Source of the DNA: Sclerodactyla briareus
Taxonomy: Eukaryota > Echinodermata > Holothuroidea > Dendrochirotida > Sclerodactylidae
Direction of reading: 5' to 3'
NCBI GenBank assembly: GCA_026419785.1
Contig: JAODTK010001299.1
Span: 186,001-250,000 of the forward strand
Length of the DNA: 64,000 nucleotides
Part shown: piece by piece, positions 22,501 through 35,337 of the stretch
Numbering within the stretch: position 1 is the stretch's first letter
Layout: each line of letters opens with the position of its first letter
The notes under the pieces: generated by a model
What the model was told of the DNA's origin: nothing
The model's input: the letters and a program-made list of their open reading frames with translations, nothing else
Databases searched by the model: none
Made by a program: the position numbers and the translations under genes

Positions 22501-25136
22501 GGTGTGATGCAGAGATTGTGAAGGCCTATGGTGATATTGGCATCACCTTACCACCAACTTAATGATTACAATAGTGTGACAGGGCAAAGTCCCCATTGAC
22601 TGGGAGCTTCGCTAGATCATCAACTGTTACACCACGGGTAAAGGTGATGCTTCTGAACAAGTTAAAATTGCCCAAGATAAATGTTTCACAATTCCTTACT
22701 CATTATCCAGGCCATTCAGCATCGCGGCACTTGAAAATCAGTTCATCTCAGCAATTATCATCTCAGGCATCTTAGGCTTCATCTCAGCATTGAAGTGGAT
22801 TGAACAATAGTGTGGCAATAGAGATTTTATACGAATGAGGTTTAGAGTGTTCGGCGGGGGCATTTGCGGATTTGTCTGTCTCATATGGCCTGTCTGGATT
22901 GTTCAATCTTTTACAAAGAGTAATTACCCAATCACCTCTCAACATAGACAGTGATGGGGGAGGGGGGGTCGAGGAGACAAGGCCACGTCCCCACTAATTT
23001 TCAAAATTGGTTACCGATATGTCTTGAACAGATAATGCCCCCAAATATTTTAATGAAATTGCCACCAATGCCTCTCCTGTAAAAAAAGTGCAAGATATCA
23101 GTTAAGCCAGAATTTACAAGGACCTGCAAACACACCTGAAGCTAGAGGCAAGAATTTCCAGCTTTCTAAATACCTAATTTGCTGTATCAGGGTTTGTACA
23201 TTGGTTTGGTAGAGGGAAAATCTATTCTCCGACGAATATCTATAATATATAAACAAGTACAAAACAGAGATTCTTGACGACTGAAGTGCCGTTGGAAGTC
23301 CGAAGTTTGGTGAACAGCATGGCCTCCCTGCAGATGTAGCGTATAGCATCTCTGAGAGGGAATGTAAAATATCAGGATCAGTACTCAAAACATTCGGTGG
23401 GGGGGGGGAGGGAGGGGGGGGGATTGAGGGTTGAGTGTTAAAATTGAAATGCAGCATGTCCCAGTTCTAGTCAGAACTGATAGTCACTCTGGTTATAAGG
23501 AATTATTGGATCAGCAGTCGTTATGAAATAGAAGTCTTCTGCCACGGATTCCGAAAATTATCAGATGCTACAATAAAAGGTGTGAGTCTACTCAATGTGA
23601 TTTCTAACCAAACTTGCCCTTCTCAATTCTTTTTAATATCTCAGATTTATGACACGACCACCTTTTTTACGAGACGTTCAATGTCCAACTGCACAGTTAC
23701 GTTCAAACCATTTTCGTAGTAGAGCAAGTTTTGTGATATTGCATGCGATCAGTGATAGGTGTCTCCCACTTATAATATAATGTAATACGAGGCTTCCGAC
23801 TGACTGCATGAATATTCTGGACTCTTTGCGGTGTTTGCGTTTGTATGATCGATGAAGTCCTCGATTTGAAAGACATGTTCGCCTGAATACCCAAATGCCC
23901 ACACTTCTATTGAGACTATGCTTTTTTTAAATCAGCGGGGCTGAAGAATCACCTCGTTTTGGTTGTCACATTGTAGGTAAATATGGCATTCAACCATCGA
24001 TATTAACTTACCGGAAAGACAGCTGGGTCTTTTCCAATAGTAGTCTATGACTAGCTGTGCTGTGAGATATGAAAGAGGCCAAAGAACTATTTAGGGATAT
24101 TAAGCTGGGTTGGACGAGCTTATACTTTCCCAAAATTATAGAGGGTGAACTTGGAGAACAATTCAATTTTACCTCTATTTATGTTATTTTGGGAAACTCT
24201 GCAATACCAAGTATGATCTTGATTCATTTTATAATGGGTCTGTTGTTCACAGCCGTAGAATTTACCTACCTATCTTTTTTTCATTATTTTCGTTTCCAAC
24301 AAAAATGGCTCCCTTGTCTACACCAAAAAGTAGTGTTAAATCCCATATGGAGAGCAGATACCCATTGACTTTCAGCTTGATCAACCACCGTTCAGTTTAT
24401 GTGTTAACAAGAGATCAAGACTGACCTTTGACCAACCCTACTCTTTACGGTATGTAATCATTTGTACCAGTTATCATATTACATCTAATATTGCTGGCCA
24501 AGAGGTAAAAATTGCCTTTTGTATGTGTGTAGAATTGAGTAACTAGGGAGCAGTCCGCATAATCATTGTGATCAGAAACTGGTGCAGTCATGGCAGACAA
24601 ACACATATTTTTTATCAAACCTGTTACGCTAACAATATGCTTGACTTTGAAACTTTTTACCGAGGTGTCCGCTTGTAAACCCCCCTTTGCAACCAGAGCA
24701 CTGTCCTCTCTTCTCGATTACGTGTCAGGCGAACACCTGTAGGCACCACTTGCGAGAGTACTGGAGAGTAACTGTGATGAGTGAGTTCATCCTCTCTGTG
24801 TTTTCCTTTTCAGACCGGCAAAGCAGTTGCCCTATAAACTAACCAGAACCCCAGAGGTCCATCTATGGAATTGTTCATGTACAATCCAGAGTTGAATATG
24901 AAAACGGTCATTATGAAATAACTTTTCAGTGTTCCCAGCTACACTTTCCTGTTACCAGCCTTCCAGAGCGCCCTCAATGTCCTATCACAAGCACAATGTC
25001 CTATTATTTTGTAAAATCCTCTTAGATCCTACAATTCCTGAATGAGGACTTGCCCTGGGACCTGCGCAGCCATCGTGAACCTCTTCCCTAGTGGAGGGTA
25101 GAAGAATAATGCCCATCTGCCCTTTAATAATATGGA
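22501..25136. other. gene-free stretch
   Basis: No convincing exon or element. Mixed G runs lie at 22958-22970 and 23398-23422. TGACCTTTGACCA at 24422-24434 is a one-mismatch DR1 nuclear-receptor-type site. Confidence 0.45.
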
Positions 25137-25194
25137 CGGATGGATAGTGACGGGATGGATAGATAGATAACATAGGTGGTTTGAGCTACAAATA
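25137..25194 (+). repeat. truncated right end of an R2 element
   Basis: GGATGGATAGATAGATAAC followed by TGGTTTGAGCTACAA repeats the right-end order of R2 (AGAT microsatellite, then GGTTTGAGCTA). The body of the element is missing. Confidence 0.5.
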
Positions 25195-27369
25195 CCCTCT
25201 CTATGGGAATGTTTGTGTACATGATGCAGCACCCACTCCCATTCTGTGTTCATTACAGTTCTAGCAACCTTATAATACTTATGCCTGATTAGCAGCCAAT
25301 TTTTAAGCACTTGGTTCAATTTAGAATTTGTAATCATGGTACCACTCTCATTGATAAAGAACCTGTATCCAGAATTTAAAACTGAGAAGTCAGACAAACA
25401 TGCAAGAATGGAACGAATGTTAGTTAGACTCATTCACAGTGGTCTTATTGCAGTTGACTAGTTGTAGTTGAAACACTCACGGAGAAAAATACATTTTTGT
25501 GTATATCAGGAAGTGAGGGGATGTTGTTATTGTCGATGATAAACCCCCCCCCCTTCATCATCCTATGGGCATGTGGCTATAAGAAATAAAACTTTAACAT
25601 TAGGCCTAACTCAGTTCTTCACTACCCTGTGGAAAATACTGTATGATGTTTTCTGCATTCTTGTCACTTATGTCTAAAACAAAGTATCTGCAGAGAAGGA
25701 TGTGTAGGTGGTTACGACACACAAGTGCTATGTTATGTCAATGACAACGAGGTAGAAGAGGTTTAATACACAGATTCATTAAGGAACAAAGTCTGAACAC
25801 TTAGAGGGGTTATAGGTTGTTCATCTACTCTGTTCTGGGTAATGCCGGCGAGGGATTTGTCCTTGGAATAACTGCACGTTCGTCCATTCTCCATCGGTTA
25901 AACAAATCAGATGTGGACAGGGGTTACTGCAAGCAGACCAAACATGCCATTGCCGAACCGTCCCAGCTCCAGTTTCCTGGCTGAGCATTGAGCACCCGCT
26001 TCAACCTAAATGTAACAGCACCATTCCTATAGTCTCTGTTGACCCTCCCATACAAGGATTTACCACCCCCTCGTATGCTCTACCAACTGGCCAATTACCA
26101 TCCCGGTAATTAGGCCAATAACCTACCCTCCCTCGAGCTGGCTGATTCTCAATAGTTGTATAAACTTGTAATGTGACTGTACTTGCTGTTGTGCCCTACA
26201 CATATGCCCAACAACACACAAGGCCTTTTCCCCCAAGTTTGGGAGAAATGAAAGCTAGGTTGGAATGGCAATCCTTAGACAAGCATGGCAATTATTTCTG
26301 GAGGCGCCAGGGGAGCGGGCACTCAAAATAGCAGATAGTAACGTCTGGATTTGAATCACTGCCCCGCCCCCTCACCCCCATTGGCAGATAAGTAAAGTAC
26401 AAGTACAACGCAAGGTACCATTAATTCTCAACCACTTAATGACTCTCTGAAACAAATTATGTAATAAAATAACACTCACTCTATTTGGTCTGGAAAGTTT
26501 GGTTTGATGATTTTAGCCTCATGGGACACCTGCACAAACAATATGGGTGATACCAACTCTCTTAGGAACTCCAGTAATGGTGGAACATGGAATAAATAAT
26601 CAAAATCAGGGGAAAATAGAACAAAAGACTAATAAAGATCATATCGAACTGCTCGTATTCCCTTGCCTAGTGGATAAGACAACTATTTCATTTATGGATT
26701 TTCCACAGACACCTTCTTCTTAACCAACATTCAAGACACTGAACTGCAGTTTCTAGACCTGCAGTTACAGTACATAGCTGAGAAGACCTTGCCTGCAACC
26801 ACCAGGATGCACGTTCGCTCGCAACCTACTACACCAACGGTACCCACTTTACGGGGGTGGTGGTAGAAAAAAGGACATTAAGGAGAGAAATGCCATGTCT
26901 AACAGCACTTCGGGGGAAAGCTCAAGGCTTAACAAATTCAAACTCGGAATCAATTCCCGGGGCTCTGATGACTGAGCTGATCATCTTCTTGATAATGGTG
27001 TCAACATGTTGCTCAATCATGGTGTATAGTAGGGCCTGATGGAACCAATATCCCTCAGATGTTAACGCTAAGGAGTTCCAGAGGCTCTTAGCAGCTGTTT
27101 TCTTTCCTTTCCCTTTCCTTTCCTTCTTTCCTTTCTCCATCTCCTCGGAATCCAGAGCCTTGGATTTTGAATCTTTGCTGCATATGAGTTTGGCATACGG
27201 TGGCGAATGTAAATAGGTTGGATTTTGGCTGTCCTTCCAGCAGCTTGGCCCCATGGGAAAATATCACCATGGTGTTGAACGTGAGCTTGGCTGAGTAAGT
27301 ACATAAACTGCCAGTGTAGCTCCTCCTCCTTTTTCGCAATCAGTGGCTTTCTTTTATTTTACATTTTGC
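25195..27369. other. gene-free stretch
   Basis: No recognised gene. TGCCTAGTGGATAAGAC at about 26671 resembles a tRNA A box but has no B box at the right distance. A polypyrimidine stretch of CTTTCC repeats lies at 27105-27135. Confidence 0.4.
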
Positions 27370-27441
27370 CCTGATTATGTTTCAACCAACCTGATTTTAG
27401 AGGTCCCTGATTATGTTTCAACCAACCTGATTTTAGAGGTC
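27370..27441. repeat. perfect 36-bp tandem duplication
   Basis: The 36-base word starting CCTGATTATGTTTCAACC and ending TTTAGAGGTC occurs twice with no difference and no gap. The perfect identity suggests a very recent event or an assembly artefact. Confidence 0.95.
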
Positions 27442-27984
27442 AACATTACGTGTACAGGTCCGGTGAGTTCCAATCTCAGGACAGGACAGGCCTCGCCCTC
27501 CACTGATCCTAGGGGCAATAAAACTAAACACTTGATAGCTCAGTGCGCATAACTGATCAACAATGACTGTTAACAAGGACGAAGTCATAGGGTTTGGACT
27601 GAGGATGGGTTTCAAATAGACTGATTCTTTGTTACACGTGAGAAGGCAGCACTCAGTGTACACACACTGCAAACTACACAAGGTCAGCTAGCTTAATAAA
27701 TTTTATGACTGAGGAACTCCACAAATTCATGGTCGCTCGCCAACCGGCCAAAGCCGGTTACGTGACAACCAGAAAATCTGCTGTTTTTCTTTTTTTCGCA
27801 AGTTCACCGGACTTGAACAAGTAATGAAATGAGAGCAAATTGCCCATTAGCAGATGATGGCAGCAAATGTTAAATAAAAGCAGATAGAGGTGGATATAGT
27901 TTTCTAGCCCCCTACCTATATAGCACTAAACAGTGACCAATTTCAAACTCATTAGGACTGATTGTTGACCATGTCTAACAATTG
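27442..27984. other. gene-free stretch
   Basis: Nothing recognised beyond short open frames. Confidence 0.5.
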
Positions 27985-28330
27985 AGTATCAGTTTTGTAG
28001 AAATGAGACTAAAATTGCCTTAATTATGCAAATCAGCCACGTTTGACTCCCCATGACCCATTCTCTAATTTTGAATATCTTGGGACCAACGGTAGAACCA
28101 CACTTCATGAAAATCCAATGAACTTGAAAAGTTGAACAAATTATTCAAGTTAGACACATGAATGACCTCCAGTGACCCAACTCTACGTTAAACATTTTGG
28201 GGACTAAAAGGTAGACCAGACCCCACCAGGTTCCATGAAAATCCAACAAACTAATAAGATTTGCCTGAGTTAGACACATTGAATGACCTCCAGTGACACC
28301 AAAATTCTTATCAACCAGAAAAAACCAAGA
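27985..28330 (+). repeat. AT-rich repeat units with ATTATGCAAAT words (family R4)
   Basis: TTAATTATGCAAATCAGCC is followed by units containing GAATGACCTCCAGTGACCC, a GGGACxAA word and TTCCATGAAAATCCAA. The same order of words, in various states of decay, occurs at 41700-42470 and 63830-64000. ATGCAAAT is the octamer bound by POU-domain factors. The spacing between GAATGACCTCCAGTGAC words (28162 and 28284) is about 122 bases. Confidence 0.6.
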
Positions 28331-28399
28331 AGGCTTTAATAGTGATTCCTTGACTGATCAAGCTACATGTGAGCATTGTCAACTTACTCACAAGATTAC

Positions 28400-29260
28400 C
28401 ATAAGTAAAAACTTCATCCATCTAATTAAGGGAGCTCTTGTTAACTAGCTCAAATCACCCAAAATATCAATTTTCAATGCATATCAAATTTCAACCTGAT
28501 CAAACCAGGCATTATGGACTTATTGTGTTAACGAGATTTTCAGACTTTTAACCTCAGATGACCTTAGATCTGATCCCAAAAACAATAGGGATTATGTACT
28601 CACGATACAAAGTATGAGCACCATCTAGCTATCCAGGTGGGTTGAGTAATCATGTTAACGAGCTAAAATCGGCCCATAGGCCTATATCAATTTTCACAAT
28701 ATCCCCATTTCCCCCCCCCCCCCCAGTCTCTCTCCAACGCCATAGTTCTTTTCTCTATTTCAACCTGATCGAACCAAGCATGACTGATTTACTGTGTTAG
28801 AAAGATTGTCAGAAAGATTGTCAGACTTGGATGTCTCTTGACCTCTGATGACCTTTGACCTGATGGTAAAATAATAGGGATCATGTACTCATTAAGGCAA
28901 AACACCGACATACTAAAGTATGAGCTTCATCCATCAGGTGTGGGAACAAGCTGAAATTGGCCAGAAAATGAATTTTCCAATATTCTCCCACTACCGACCC
29001 AGCGGCTAACACCAACAAATTATCCGGGTTCTTGTACTTTCTATTAGAAAATTGCATACCAAATTCCAACCTGACCTGGTCGGGCATTCTGGACGTGTTG
29101 ACAAGGTTATCAAGACTTCTTTACCTCTCAGATGATCTTTGACCTGACCCCAAAATGATGGGGATCATGAATGAACTTCATCCATCAAGTTGGGAGTGAG
29201 TATTCGAGTTATTGCGTTAACAAGCACAATTTGCCAATTTATGATTTTTTTCTATACTCC
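28400..29260 (+). repeat. R1 repeat array, plus orientation
   Basis: Three degenerate units carry the R1 words: AACAATAGGGATTATGTAC (about 28582), ATAATAGGGATCATGTACTC (about 28871) and CAAAATGATGGGGATCATG (about 29150). Each is preceded by a TGACCT-type word and followed by an ATGAGC-TTCATCCATC-type word. The unit length is about 290 bases here. A C run lies at 28708-28722. Confidence 0.8.
28849..28861 (-). promoter_or_regulatory. perfect DR1 nuclear-receptor-type site in an R1 unit
   Basis: TGACCTTTGACCT is AGGTCA-A-AGGTCA on the minus strand, the consensus bound by RXR homodimers, HNF4-type and PPAR/RXR-type receptors. Occupancy is unknown. Confidence 0.5.
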
Positions 29261-29269
29261 AAGTGACCC

Positions 29270-30775
29270 CCGGTCCACACTGGCCCTTAGGTCGTAAATC
29301 CCTGGGCACCCTGGAGGTACGGCTATTAGACCATCATTATGATTGAACATCAGCACTGTGACAACAGATTTGTTCGGGGATAAGAGTCTGTGCTATTTCA
29401 CATAATGGGCCCTAGGGCCCGAACTGGGCACAAAATTCCCGAACAACCCTAATGGCTCTCTACCCAAGGACCATTACATGTAACCTCAAAGAAAATCAAT
29501 TGGAGCTTGTGGGAGGAGATGCATTTCAAGTACCATTGTGTGAAATTTTTATGAAATGGGCCCTCCGGCCCAAGGGGACCTTGGACCAAACATTTCGGAA
29601 CACCCCAAAAGATAGCTGTCAGTCCATCATTATGACTAAATGTCAGCACTGTGCACAAAAATTCATAAGAGGAAAAGCATTTGCGAAATTTCACATGCCC
29701 AAATGGGTCCTATCTAAATGAACCAAATATTTCTGAAAACCCTGAAGATACGGCTATTAGACCATCATTATAACCGAACATCAGCACTATGCAACAAAAT
29801 TGGTAGGAGATACAAGATTTTGCAGTATTTCATATAATGGCCCTTGGGCCCAACCGGTCCCAGAGCTCACAATTCCCATACACCCCCAATGGCCTTCTAC
29901 TCAAGACCATTACATGTAACCTCAAAGAAAATCAATTGAAGCTTGTGGGAAAGAAGCTTTAACAAAGTTCTTCTTTGTCGGTTTTCATAAATGAGCCCTC
30001 AGGTCTGAGTGGGACTTTTGACCAAAAAATTCTGAACCAAGTTATGCAGTATGACTGGACACCAGTACTGTGCATCAAAATTTGACTGAGGAGATACATT
30101 CTGGAATTTTACACATACTAGCCTATATTGCCCCTTCAATGACCTTTGACCTTGACCTTCACAAAGTCAAATGTGTCCCATTTCAATGAACATTGTGTCC
30201 AAATTTGGTGGACCTCCATCACAGACTGACTATTTGGGGGCCAAATTGGCAATTGTTGACACACTTGCTGGAAGATATAGATAGATAATGCACACTACTT
30301 AGTATGCTTTTTGTCTTGTCCGAACAGAAATCAGAAAGAGACTTTATAGCAATCACTCTGTCACGTGTGTGTTTGTGTGTGTGATGATCCAATTGGATTT
30401 TGGGCATAGAACTAAGTGGGATAATTAGCCTTTTTATGTACTTTATTGTTTCAGCCTATTAGCGAGGTTTGGAACATATGCACATATGCAAATGTATTGA
30501 TTAGATTTATAGCGTAACATAGGCTAATTGAGTCATCTAATTGGCATAATTTATGGGAAACTTGGGACCTTTAGTCCTGAATTTGTGCTGAGGCCACTGT
30601 TTATGTGAATATGACTTCTGGTACTTTTCATTTCCATTTATTTCTAAGCGAATACCTATTTTTGATGTTCTGTTAGCAAGGTGCAAAAATACAACATTGA
30701 CTGTGTAGAGTTTATGAGGGACCTTCGCAGTGTTCCCCCCATGGGAAACAAGCATAGCTGGTTTGAGCTAAATTT
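29270..30775 (+). mobile_element. R2 interspersed element copy, core units and right end
   Basis: Core units repeat the words GGTACGGCTATTAGACCATC (29316, 29746), ACATCAGCACT, GGAGATACAAGATTTTGC and ACCATTACATGTAACCTC (29471, 29908) with a period of about 430 bases. Then come GACCTTTGACCTTGACCTTC, a stub of the AGAT microsatellite (30275-30290) and, after an AT-rich stretch, the right-end word ATAGCTGGTTTGAGCTAA (30754-30771). The left end is missing and the copy abuts an R1 array. No protein is encoded. Confidence 0.7.
30140..30152 (-). promoter_or_regulatory. perfect DR1 site with a third half site, in R2
   Basis: TGACCTTTGACCT is followed directly by TGACCT (30153-30158), giving three AGGTCA half sites in a row on the minus strand. 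The site belongs to the part of R2 next to the microsatellite and recurs at 62008-62020. Confidence 0.5.
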
Positions 30776-31435
30776 GGGCCCTTAGGCCCAAGTGGGACCT
30801 TGAGTTAAACATGCCCCATGAAAAATTATGTATATATAAGTATGTATTTGCCCCTGGATATACCACTTTTCTATGGTCAAAGACCAGAGACACTGCTATT
30901 GCATTAACATTGGTAAATGCACAGTCAGCTGACTTGATTCAGCCAATTGGAGGGAGTATTTACGTCAATATAATGAACAATAGGCTAATACCAGTGCTTT
31001 CCTTAAGAAATCCCTTAATATGAACTAACACTTTACCTGATCCTTCTTGGCACTGCATATGGTCCAAGGAAGACATTGGGAACAATCCTGCAGGAAGTAG
31101 AAATGATGGGAATGAATCACTGGACTATAACATCCACAACCAATAAAGTCCATTGTTAATCCCATGCAATGAATGCAGCGCAGCTGCGAATAGGCTTCTT
31201 ACCCAGGACAAGGTCCAGGCAAATGCATATAGCATTTTGTGATATCAACCTCTGACATTGACGTGAGTACTGCAACACAAAGGCTAGCGTAGTATAAGAT
31301 TTCACATCAACAATTGCCCGCAGTTGTGGGTTTGAGTGAGTAACGATTCTGAGTTTGTGTCACATCCGACTTGCATGTTGTGTCCATGGCTGTTAGGCGC
31401 CAAGACAAAACCTTGGCCGCTGCAGCTCCTGCAGC
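30776..31435. other. gene-free stretch
   Basis: It starts with a further scrap of R2-like core (GGGCCCTTAGGCCCAAG at about 30776) and then shows nothing I recognise. Confidence 0.5.
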
Positions 31436-31541
31436 CAGGCTGAGGGTCTAAGTTGAACAATAGAGATCCCATTGTCACCAGGCTTCAAAGAGAGCCTATC
31501 AACAATGGGGTCTCTATTGTTAAGTCTAATCCCTCAGCCTG
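31436..31541. repeat. 106-nt imperfect hairpin (miRNA-precursor-like or foldback element)
   Basis: The left arm begins CAGGCTGAGGGTCTAAG and continues AACAATAGAGATCCCATTGT. The right arm is its near-exact reverse complement, ACAATGGGGTCTCTATTGTT then TAATCCCTCAGCCTG. An inner AGGCT/AGCCT stem closes a loop of about eight bases (TTCAAAGAG region). The arms are about 49 bases, with only a few mismatches clustered in one bulge region. No similar sequence is seen elsewhere in the window. Size and shape fit an animal microRNA precursor, but a tiny palindromic transposon would look the same. Confidence 0.6.
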
Positions 31542-33785
31542 TCTATCACAAACATATCTGATCACAAGTAATTCTATAATAATATGTATATACTTGAGAT
31601 GTAGAACCATCAAGGAATTGTTTTTTTTTTCAAATTTGGCGATTTAGCTTGTTCACTCAAGCTAACCCTGGGGTGGCAGATGTGGTAGAAGAACAATTGT
31701 TGGTAGTGGCCGCTGGGAGTACGCAACAGCCTACTTCTATACAGCCTGTAATTGATTTACCTGCATTTCTCTCCGCTTCGCATATCTTGCTGCAACCATT
31801 TCCTGTTGATGAAACAATTATCACATTAAGATCAATGTAGCATTGGACATACTGCAGTACAGTTGTCTGTTGACTCTATTGCAGAGCTCATAATTGACCC
31901 AGTCACTTTAGTGAAGCTATCAGAGCATAATTTTTCTGTCGTGAGTGACGTGTATGTGGTGAACTATTTTCCCGTTTTGCAGATGTGTCACCGTATCAGA
32001 CGAAGAGGAAGGCGAAAAAAAAACTCCTCTGACTGATGTGCAGTGGATCAATCAGTTCCTTTTCCAATTAGAATATTAATAGCTGATTTTCACTAAATAA
32101 CTGGAGGTATGAGCATGCACATGACAGCCCTGACACGATGCTGACAGAATTTTTTTTTTCAGCCTCTGGTAAATTGGTTCAATCCCAAACTGGAGCCTTA
32201 GGTCTCCTATGACCCCACTAAGAACCAATCAAAGAAGAGGATTAGAGCAGTTATACAGCTACAAACAATGGATCGGGGAGAATAAGTTTCCTAAAAGTAA
32301 TCAACAACAAAGAGACAACTCACAGCTGGTAATTTATATTTGACAATAACACGACACTCCCATTTCTTAAATAGAGATGGATAAACTGATTGTGGTCTTG
32401 AAAATTTTCTGAAGCATTCTTAACTCTACTGGAGATATCCCTCAAACTTCATCATAGTACTTAAAAATTCTTTGAAATTTGACCCGTCAATGCAATGGTC
32501 CAACACTGTACAAGCGTTCAAATGTTGACTCACAGGTGTGCAATCACTTGTTGAAAGTTGGGGACCTTAACAAGTTGGGAGAGGGGGTGTTCAGTTCGAG
32601 TCTTACTGTCCAGAGCAGTAAAGATTCATTCTATGTGTGGGGAGAGGGGTTATGTATGACACCACGGGCCGAAATAAGGGCCAGAGATCATGGGTTTCTT
32701 CCTATTACCCCTATAACCCATGTTTAGCCAGATTGACACTGTAACTTGCAATATTGTAATCTCTCTGAGATTCATGGCAACGTTGGTGCAACAATCACTT
32801 TCGCCAGAAGATTACCTTGGCCTCATGTTATTGTGTCTAATTTGGTTACATACCCATCTCAAGGATTTTGTTTTATTCCCAGGTCCTCTTAACCTCCCTC
32901 TGCCGTTCGCATTCCAAAAATTATCTCCTTTGTTCTGCCAAGGTAGTGTTGGGTCCAGTTCATTTTATTTGTTACTTACCTCATAGGCAGCCGTGCCGAA
33001 AGCCATTTCATAGGGGCACTTCGTGCAAGCCAGTAAATCAGGTTATTTCCTCATGTGTTGGTGTATCGCCACCGATCCTGATAATTTGTTGTGTTTATTT
33101 TTGTGTTGTGTATATTCCACTTCCATGAAACTTCTGATTGGATTCACTTTTCCAACTCAAGATAAAGCAAATTATTTTGTTTTTGGTGATGTGCATTCCA
33201 TGAACCACTTCGTTCATCATGGTAGCTGGGTTTCGTAGTCGAAACATGGCCTCATCTGATTAGAAAATCGACTTTCATCAGAATTTCTGTCATCTTCATG
33301 TGGAATAGAATACCAAGGACAAAAATCAGGACTTGTGGCAATACACCCACAAGGCGTGAAATATTCTCGATTTTTCTGGCTTGCTCCATTGACTGCTAAC
33401 ACAAAGTGGCCCCATGTAAGGGAGTTCCGCAACATTGCCTATAGCCTTCGGCTTGTACTAGGCCTAGTTCATCGTTTATTGTTGTGTGGGATCGTTGCCA
33501 ACAGGCCCATGGACCAACAATTAAGTTCACATTTTTCTCGAGATAACAAGGAGAAGAAAAGAGGTATTCACTTGAAAATAAATGAGATTATTCTTGAATG
33601 TTTTGTGAACAAGTTCAGGTTTTCATTTGGATCCCATATTTAACATTGACTAGGGTTCCCCCAATGATGTTACAAGGAAAATTTTGCAAAAGGTGATTGT
33701 TCCTTCTCAGAAACACTCAAATTGGCTGAAAATCTGTGGTGCAGTTTTGCCATTTGGCCTTCTAAGCAAAGGGCCAGTTGCCCTA
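31542..33785. other. gene-free stretch
   Basis: Open plus-strand frames at 31649-31840 (VADVVEEQLLVVAAGSTQQ) and 32720-33240 have a protein-like look but no splice signals or similarity I can name. Otherwise nothing is recognised. Confidence 0.4.
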
Positions 33786-34415
33786 GTGTTTCCATGCACG
33801 CGGACGGTCGGGCGGGCATGCGGACAATGTGGGTGACCCGTTTCCATGCACGCGGACGGGAGGGTGCCGCGTTTTAACACAATCAAGCACCTCTTCCCAC
33901 TTTTGGTGTGTAAATGCGCCTAACACCAACGCATACTAGTGTTTAAACCTAAACGATGGTGTTTACTTTTAAGAACCATTGTTCTAAATGTCACGATAGC
34001 GCCTAAAATACTATTAGAACTTCACAATTGACAGGTTTTGGAAGATTGAATAGCAAATTACTTGACATGTCAATGGTTTAACATGCAAATAGTTCAAATA
34101 GGTGTCTGGCCATTAAAATAGAACAATTTGTATAAGATTCATCAAGAGTCTTGAAACAGTTATGAATGTTGTCGGAACATTTTTTAACATTGTTCCACTT
34201 TTCCACTATCGGGTACAAGCCCGAAGATTGCGGGAAATCCCTGGAAATTGATAGAAACAACCACGCGGGCAAGCGGGTTCAAAAATCGCTACATGACTGA
34301 TTCGAGGGGGAAGAAGAGAAAACGCCCGCCTTTGCCCGGTGCATGGAAACGGTTCCATTGAAATATATGATGAGCGATTTTACCCGCCCGTCTGTATGGA
34401 AACGCTGCTGAAGTT
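33786..34415. mobile_element. non-autonomous terminal-inverted-repeat element (MITE-like), about 630 bp
   Basis: The left end GTTTCCATGCACGCGGACGG and the right end, read in reverse complement as GTTTCCATACAGACGGGCGG, are inverted copies. Sub-terminal repeats of the same word lie at 33841 (TTTCCATGCACGCGGACGG) and, inverted, near 34348 (GCATGGAAACGG). The interior has no coding capacity. The outer edges and target duplication are not clear, so the superfamily cannot be named. Confidence 0.65.
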
Positions 34416-35337
34416 AATCAAGTACTGTACGTGTTATTAATGAGTGCAGTGTACTGAGGATGTGTTACTTTTACTACTATTTAATAATTTTAAGGATATA
34501 GTAAATTACTTAGGCCTAGGTAGCTCAGGCCCGGCCTTTGCCTATGTGGTTTAGACCTAGCCTAGACCAGTACTAGCCTAGGCGAAGGGCTACAGTCTAA
34601 ACAGCGCCTCATAACTCACTACAGTACTACTACATTAGCATACAAATAAATTCATTACAAAATGAATAACACTTAAACAGGCCTAACTCATCTTCATCTG
34701 GTGGTCTGATGCCCGGAAACCCAGGATACTGCGACCAATCCATCTTTGCTTGAATGCCTTGATCAAATTCAATTAATCAACTTCATCACCGCTGCAGCAA
34801 GCAATATCTGTTCATAACACGTCCGTGCACCTAACTGGTGTTTTTTTTTATCAGGCCCGGAGGGGTGAAGACTACATTTGTTACTCAACCAAACAAAACT
34901 TCGAGACACCTGCCTCTGTGAGTTGAACTCCACGGGAATTTAGCTTGAAAATCAATAATAAAAAAATGATTCTGTATTGCATTAATTCCAATCCGAAACA
35001 CATGCGTTGAGAACGGGAATAAATATCCAAACCACGGTAATATCATGATATATATATGGAAAGAAAATGAGTCCACTCCAATTCTGGTCCTTGAGCTGAG
35101 TCAGACGAGACTGAGCCGCCCTATTGGCATTGTGCAACCTACTGAAGTCGCTAATTTCAAGTTTCGAAAATGGGGTGTTATTAGATAATGAAAGTGTGAG
35201 TAGTTCCCAATATTCCTAGATCTGCAAAATCTGTTGTGACTAATTAGGGAAAGTTCACTATTTCAGAGAGAATCACGGTGGGCGTGAGGGTGTTTTTCCT
35301 AAACCGAACATCAGTGTAGGGTAGCCCAGTCCGGTGA
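34416..35337. other. gene-free stretch with TAGGCCTAG-rich segment
   Basis: At 34505-34590 the words TAGGCCTAG, AGCCTAGACC and TAGCCTAGGC recur, a composition seen in several marine deuterostome genomes. No exon is recognised. Confidence 0.5.

Noticed and set aside
26690-26860. Penelope-like reverse transcriptase remnant (ELQFLDLQL)
   Set aside because: Only one short motif-like match; neighbouring blocks of that family are missing.
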